Shown one piece after another: positions 60,267 to 64,000 of a DNA stretch of 64,000 nt. The notes beneath the pieces are model-generated. The model was not told the origin of the DNA and searched no databases. It worked only from the letters and a program-made list of their open reading frames with translations. Positions within the stretch are counted from its first letter, which is position 1, and each line of letters opens with the position of its first letter. The position numbers and the translations under genes are program-made. Where the stretch lies: the NCBI GenBank assembly GCA_947173495.1, contig CAMWFQ010000002.1, positions 1 to 64,000 of the forward strand. Direction: 5' to 3'. The DNA is from an uncultured Lachnospiraceae bacterium. Lineage in GTDB: Bacteria > Bacillota > Clostridia > Lachnospirales > Lachnospiraceae.

Positions 60267-61562
60267 TCAATGTACCAGCATGTTTTCAATAAAGATCCCA
60301 TACCCTCTGGCAGGATCCTGCACCAGCACATGTGTAACGGCTCCGATCAGTTTGCCGTCTTGAATGATTGGGCTTCCGCTCATTCCCTGAACGATCCCTC
60401 CTGTGGACATAAGTAGATCCGGGTCTGTAATCTCCAGAACGATTCCCCGGTTGATATTGTCATTTTCCAGATTAATATCCGTGATTTCTATTTCATAAAC
60501 CTGCGTCTCATCCCCCAATGAACAGATGATCTGGGCAGGTCCCTTTTTAATCTCCTGCTTCAGTCCGAGAGAAAGGAAATCGCTGTCCGCCTGATCCAGC
60601 GTCTGGGGGGTACAGACTCCGAAAATACCTCTGGATGTATTTGCCGTAATCTCGCCCATAATATTTTTATCGTCATATTCTATATATCCTGTCAGTTCGC
60701 CTGGAGAGCCTGTGGTTCCTCTGGTAATTCCTATTATCTCTGTATGATAAAGTGTCCCTTTGGATAAGGTCATCAGCGTACTGGTATCCACATCATTGAT
60801 ACCGTGTCCCAGAGCTCCGAAACAGCCATGCTCATCAATGTAGGTCATCGTGCCTACCCCCTGCGCATTATCTCTGACCCAGATGCCCAGCTTGTATTCT
60901 CCGTTCTGATTCATTTCCGGGCGGGCCTTCACTTCGATCACTGCATCGCCCCGCTGGAGCTTAAAGACCATCTCCTGGCCCTCACTGTGACTGATCCTTT
61001 CAATCAGCTGCTTTTTCTCATTGATCTGCTCATCATTGATCTCCAGAATATAATCGCCTGTCTGAAATACATATTTCCCCGGATTATATTTCTGCCCATC
61101 TTCCCCTTCAAACTCTCCGATCCCGACTACCAGCACTCCCTGTGTCTTTACATAGATACCTATGGGAATTCCTGCCGGCTTAAGAACCAGATCATCGATG
61201 ACCTCTACGTTCACTTCCTTAAGAGGAATCACGCCAAAAAGTTTCAGTTGCAGCTTATACTGATCAACCTGCCCGGCCTTAACCGTAACCGGGCGTCCCA
61301 GGTCAATATAGATACTGTTGTCAGTCTCTGCGTTGGCGCTGCTCACCTCCATGGCCTCCCGGTACAGCTCTCCCGCCGCCGGTACTTTGAAATCAAGCTC
61401 CTGATCAATACCTGCCTTGATCATGATCGTAGAGGGAACGCTGCTCCACATAAAATAATAGGCGGAGAACATCACCCCAAGAATACCAGCACAAAGTGCA
61501 ATATACAAAAACCTTTTATAAACAAGAACCCTTCTGTGATTTGGTCCATCTACCCGTTCCAA
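60267..61562 (-). CDS. spoIVB: Stage IV sporulation protease SpoIVB
   Basis: 431 residues; TTG start 61562 after AAAGGATG. An N-terminal membrane anchor (about 17-36), a PDZ domain (about 125-215) and an S55 serine protease domain with His253 in GALGHGI and the Ser motif GMSGSPI (393-399). In the forespore it signals sigma-K activation in the mother cell. Presence indicates a spore former. The expected downstream spo0A is not in place. Confidence 0.95.
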   Translation of the reverse strand: MERVDGPNHRRVLVYKRFLYIALCAGILGVMFSAYYFMWSSVPSTIMIKAGIDQELDFKVPAAGELYREAMEVSSANAETDNSIYIDLGRPVTVKAGQVDQYKLQLKLFGVIPLKEVNVEVIDDLVLKPAGIPIGIYVKTQGVLVVGIGEFEGEDGQKYNPGKYVFQTGDYILEINDEQINEKKQLIERISHSEGQEMVFKLQRGDAVIEVKARPEMNQNGEYKLGIWVRDNAQGVGTMTYIDEHGCFGALGHGINDVDTSTLMTLSKGTLYHTEIIGITRGTTGSPGELTGYIEYDDKNIMGEITANTSRGIFGVCTPQTLDQADSDFLSLGLKQEIKKGPAQIICSLGDETQVYEIEITDINLENDNINRGIVLEITDPDLLMSTGGIVQGMSGSPIIQDGKLIGAVTHVLVQDPARGYGIFIENMLVH

Positions 61563-61676
61563 GTTTCCACATCCTTTTACAAATAGTAGCTATTTTACAA
61601 ATAGTATTTCCTGCTTATTATGTGGAAAACTTTAAATTTTACTTTTTTTATTTTATTTTTTTACTTCCAAATGTTT

Positions 61677-63362
61677 CTATTTTCCTTTCACCCTGTCTGC
61701 ACTGTCTCTCATTTCTTTTGCATTTTCCAGAACTGCCCTGGTCATCTTTCCACTTCCCAGAAGGCGCGCCATCTCTTCCAGCCCCTCCGTCTCTGACAGC
61801 TCCCTGATGCCGGTTACCGTTCTCTCATCCTTCAGATTTTTTTCAATCAGAAAATGCCTGTCGGCCATGGAAGCGATCTGCGCAAGATGCGTAATGCAGA
61901 TGATCTGGTGACTGCGCGAGAGCCTTCCCAGCTTTTCGGAGACTTTCCAGGCTGTCCTTCCGCTGATACCGGTATCAATCTCGTCAAAAACCAGCGTATC
62001 CGTCTCATCCCTGTCTGCAAAAACCGTCTTGACGGCCAGCATAATGCGGGAAAGCTCACCGCCGCTGGCAATCTGCCATAAGGGTTTTAGCGCCTCTCCC
62101 GGATTGGTGGAGATCAGAAATTCCACCTGATCATAGCCATCTGCCGCAAATTCATCCTCCTGTACCGTCACGGAAATCTCAAATTCCACGTCCAGAAAAT
62201 TCAGATCAATCATCGCCTGTTTCAGGTGTTCTGAAAGAGGCTGCGCCGCTTTTTTTCTCAACTTTGAGAGCCTTTTGCACAGCTGCAGAATATCTTCTTT
62301 CTGTTTCTTTATCTTTTCCTTCAGCTGTTCTACATATACCTCATAGTTTTCCAGCTTTTCCAGGTTCTTTTGCTTTTCTTCCCGGCTTTCCAGGATCTCC
62401 TCTATCGTGCTTCCGTACTTATCCTTCAGGTGGTTGATCACATTCAGCCTCTCCTCCAGATACATAAATTCTTCTTCATCAAACTCAAGGCTGTCTCTGT
62501 ATTGAGCCACGGCACGATTAAAATCATTTAAGAGATCGTCTATCTCCGTAAGCTGAGAGATCAATGGCACACTTTCTTCATCATAGTCACTCAGCGCTTT
62601 CATCTTACTCAGAGCATGTCCTACTGCAAGCCCGGCGCTTCCCTCTTCCTCATATCCGGTAAGGGCATGCACCGCATAAATCACTTCCTTCAGCTTCTTT
62701 CCGTTTACCATCAGACGGTACTTTTTTTCCGCCTGTTCATCCTCCCGGGGATCGAGTCCGGCTGCTTCTATTTCATTGATCTCAAACTCCAGAAGGCTCG
62801 CCTCTCTTGCTCTCATTTTCTCATCCGAGCTCTGTTCCTCCAGTTCCTGTTTCCACCTTCTGTAGTCAGATAATCCGGCCTTCAGCTGATCCTTTATTTT
62901 TTTTGCCTCATCACCGATATAATCATCCAGCATCTTTTTGGAAGCGGCAGGCTTTAAGAGAGACTGATGCTCATGCTGCCCGTACATGTCCAGAAGACAT
63001 CCCGCAAGATTTTTCAGCTGTCCCGCGCTGATGCTTTCGCCATTTGCCCGGCAGCTGCTTCTCGTCTCTGTGATCTTCCTCTGCAAAATCAGAATATGGT
63101 CTTCCTCTATGGGAAGTTCCATCTCCCTCACCCTGGCGCACTGCTGATCATTTAATGAAAATATCAGTTCTACAAGAGCATATTCCGCACCCGTCCGGAT
63201 ATAATCTTTTCCGGCTTTCGCCCCTAACGCCAGATTAATGGAGCCGATGATAATGGACTTTCCCGCACCGGTCTCTCCGGTCAGAATATTCATTCCTTCT
63301 GAAAAAGTCACTTCCTGCTCTTCAATCAGCGCCAGATTTTTCACGTGTAAACTTTCAAGCAT
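61677..63362 (-). CDS. recN: DNA repair protein RecN
   Basis: 561 residues. SMC-like: Walker A GETGAGKS at 29-36, long coiled-coil arms in the middle (about 150-365), signature region SGGELSRIMLA, and Walker B TLVFDEIDTGISG. Helps repair double-strand breaks. Between argR and spoIVB, as usual in Clostridia. Confidence 0.96.
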   Translation of the reverse strand: MLESLHVKNLALIEEQEVTFSEGMNILTGETGAGKSIIIGSINLALGAKAGKDYIRTGAEYALVELIFSLNDQQCARVREMELPIEEDHILILQRKITETRSSCRANGESISAGQLKNLAGCLLDMYGQHEHQSLLKPAASKKMLDDYIGDEAKKIKDQLKAGLSDYRRWKQELEEQSSDEKMRAREASLLEFEINEIEAAGLDPREDEQAEKKYRLMVNGKKLKEVIYAVHALTGYEEEGSAGLAVGHALSKMKALSDYDEESVPLISQLTEIDDLLNDFNRAVAQYRDSLEFDEEEFMYLEERLNVINHLKDKYGSTIEEILESREEKQKNLEKLENYEVYVEQLKEKIKKQKEDILQLCKRLSKLRKKAAQPLSEHLKQAMIDLNFLDVEFEISVTVQEDEFAADGYDQVEFLISTNPGEALKPLWQIASGGELSRIMLAVKTVFADRDETDTLVFDEIDTGISGRTAWKVSEKLGRLSRSHQIICITHLAQIASMADRHFLIEKNLKDERTVTGIRELSETEGLEEMARLLGSGKMTRAVLENAKEMRDSADRVKGK

Positions 63363-63427
63363 ACTTCTTCCTCCTTTACGCCCCTTCTCTCAAGCGCACA
63401 GCAGGTAATTTTTGATTACCGTCAGGA

Positions 63428-63880
63428 CTATTCATCCAGTACGCCGCGGATCTTTCCCATAATGATCTGCGTATCTTCCACAGTCTTTACAGCCATCATA
63501 ATGGTATCATCCCCGGCAATAGAACCTACGATCTCTTTCAGCTTCATGGCATCAATGGCTGCCGCCACTGCCATAGCCATTCCCGATACAGTTTTCACCA
63601 CGAGAATGTTCTGTGCCATATCCATGGACACAAACCCATCTTTGAGTACCCGTATGTATTTATCATTCAGATAATGATCGCTCTGTGCCAGAATCGTATA
63701 CTTCTGTCTTCCATCACCCATTGAGACCTTGGTCAGTTTAAGCTCTCTGATGTCTCTCGATACCGTGGCCTGTGTTACATTACAGCCTGCTCCTCTCAAC
63801 CGTTCCGCGAGCTCTTCCTGGGTTTCTATTTCAAACTGATCAATTAGTTCTTTTATCTTCTGATGTCTGCTCTTTTTCAT
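63428..63880 (-). CDS. argR: Arginine repressor ArgR
   Basis: 150 residues; ATG 63880 with GAGGAAAAAG, the family's usual length (longer starts run into repeat sequence). N-terminal winged helix KIKELIDQFEIETQEELAER, TQATVSRDIRELKL; C-terminal arginine-binding domain VGSIAGDDTIM. Controls arginine metabolism. Confidence 0.95.
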   Translation of the reverse strand: MKKSRHQKIKELIDQFEIETQEELAERLRGAGCNVTQATVSRDIRELKLTKVSMGDGRQKYTILAQSDHYLNDKYIRVLKDGFVSMDMAQNILVVKTVSGMAMAVAAAIDAMKLKEIVGSIAGDDTIMMAVKTVEDTQIIMGKIRGVLDE

Positions 63881-63907
63881 CTTTTTCCTCATTTCCGCGC
63901 TTCTTTC

Positions 63908-63978
63908 TGCGCATGACGAGTTTGTGGCAAGCAGTGCGCAGACACAAATCTCGTGATTGAAAATTTTAATTTTCAATC
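63908..63978. repeat. Composite hairpin element before argR
   Basis: TGCGCA pairs (63908-63913, 63935-63940), ACGAGTTTGTG with CACAAATCTCGT (63916-63954), and GATTGAAAATTTTAATTTTC plus AATC (63955-63978) form stacked inverted repeats, the same plan as 21995-22094. Confidence 0.55.
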
Positions 63979-64000
63979 TTATCCTCATTTCAACACGTCT

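Overview
The window looks like a chromosomal segment of an anaerobic, spore-forming Clostridia member, most probably Lachnospiraceae. The evidence is the argR-recN-spoIVB block at the right end, a FeoA/FeoA/FeoB iron system with a FeoB-associated Cys-rich protein, a LicT-type antiterminated PTS operon, several MATE pumps, DUF368 and PAP2 lipid-carrier genes, and strong AGGAGG-type ribosome binding sites. Most genes are on the minus strand. No tRNA, rRNA or CRISPR array was seen.

Layout. 1-5.5 kb is an accessory graveyard: a 5' fragment of a probable VirB4-like conjugation gene, two frameshifted PIN genes, a sigma-like remnant, a headless HAD hydrolase, a ParM-like fragment, a HigB-like fragment and a truncated acetyltransferase. 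They surround an intact HxlR regulator, a small monooxygenase-like gene and a MATE pump. 5.5-7.9 kb holds an alpha/beta hydrolase fused in frame to a VOC fragment, a decayed tetR-MFS chimera and a GNAT gene. 7.9-14 kb is the most unusual part: three paralogous AAA ATPase/DUF4143 genes next to a Zn-macrodomain/class M sirtuin pair and a sirtuin fragment. Each ATPase gene has its own palindromic operator, and two of them have a pair of about 35-bp sites about 75 bp apart around the promoter.

14-34 kb carries an HxlR regulator, a DUF4038-type glycosidase, a lipoprotein metallophosphatase behind a perfect 11-bp-periodic PhoP box, a MATE gene with a complex attenuator leader, the feo operon with DtxR-type sites, a broken cfa gene, a DUF4097 protein, a cytidylate-kinase-like gene with a MATE gene, a six-gene surface-glycan/two-component operon, and another MATE gene with a leader peptide and terminator. 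34-43 kb mixes remnants with PopT-like and PAP2 undecaprenyl-phosphate recycling genes, an excisionase-like HTH plus AlbA_2/ATPase pair, and an oxidoreductase cluster with a LysR gene.

43-51 kb is a phosphate module: PhoR/PhoP-like kinase and regulator, EamA transporter and Na/Pi cotransporter with PhoU domain behind a second PhoP box, then a further two-component pair. 51-56 kb is one PTS operon (promoter, RAT/terminator, licT, crr, ptsI, ptsH, EIIBC, terminator); its HPr has Lys in place of Ser46. 56-60 kb encodes a heterodimeric ABC exporter, and 60-64 kb spoIVB, recN and argR.

Three recurrent themes are terminator-containing leaders in front of MATE genes, dispersed palindromic repeats between operons, and many single-base lesions in accessory genes. 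The lesions may be real decay or, in part, sequence error.
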